The notes beneath the pieces are model-generated. The model ran no database searches and had not been told where the DNA came from. It saw only the letters and a program-made list of their open reading frames with translations. Shown here piece after piece: positions 41,688-42,380 of a stretch of 42,380 bases of DNA. Source of the DNA: Lachnospiraceae bacterium (GTDB lineage: Bacteria > Bacillota > Clostridia > Lachnospirales > Lachnospiraceae); the NCBI GenBank assembly GCA_900753305.1, contig CAADYR010000158.1, positions 1 through 42,380 on the forward strand. The letters are read 5' to 3'. The position numbers and the translations under genes were made by a program. Every line of letters begins with the position of its first letter. Positions within the stretch are counted from its first letter, which is position 1.

Positions 41688-42380
<693 letters not shown>

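Overview
The window looks like a chromosomal segment of an anaerobic butyrate-producing Firmicute, most likely a Lachnospiraceae member of the Coprococcus/Roseburia/Butyrivibrio type. The basis is gene content: a complete acetyl-CoA to butyryl-CoA operon plus phosphotransbutyrylase and butyrate kinase, strong AGGAGG ribosome binding sites, hydroxylamine reductase, a carboxyspermidine pathway and low-GC intergenic DNA. Genus assignment is inference. No rRNA or tRNA gene was seen.

Layout. 1-1849: 5' part of secA (minus, cut by the left edge). 2243-4244: ptb-buk (plus), the last two steps to butyrate. 4310-6581: hcp and its ferredoxin (minus), with a divergent Crp/Fnr regulator at 6712-7374. 7358-14561: a six-gene polyamine cluster (minus; order speD-speA-speE-speB-CASDH-nspC) with two possible spermidine routes, interrupted by long palindromic elements. 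14562-15395: about 830 bases without a gene, holding a long palindrome, a 143-bp structured repeat, a strong hairpin and a multi-stem RNA-like region. 15396-18956: a small membrane protein, an unrecognised protein and an AgrC/AgrA-like two-component pair. 19065-25250: thl-crt-hbd-bcd-etfB-etfA (minus). 25438-32465: M23 peptidase, hpf, an SH3/NlpC-P60 wall hydrolase, a thioredoxin-reductase-like protein, an SDR, a small membrane protein and a tRNA-dihydrouridine synthase. 32576-34736: a LysR gene broken by an in-frame TGA, divergent from a two-gene chromate-type transporter. 34716-35348: a HAM1/RdgB-like NTP pyrophosphatase.

35961-42380 (right edge) is a defence island transcribed to the left as one tight unit: hsdS - prrC - hsdR - thsA - thsB. 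PrrC is a type I restriction-associated anticodon nuclease with the full Arg-Glu-His triad and tRNA-recognition motif. ThsA (two membrane segments plus a macro-like domain) and ThsB (TIR-like) form a Thoeris type II pair. The window ends inside a run of 19 TCTG tetranucleotides that is in frame within hsdS, a classic phase-variation switch. hsdM and the first half of hsdS should lie just beyond the right edge.

Regulatory logic readable in the DNA: Rex-like operators occur at both butyrate promoters, suggesting NADH/NAD+ control of the whole pathway. A single dyad between hcp and crp sits at the class II activator position for hcp. The most unusual non-coding signal is a 143-bp element present twice, with perfect 13-bp terminal inverted repeats and compensatory changes in three helices.
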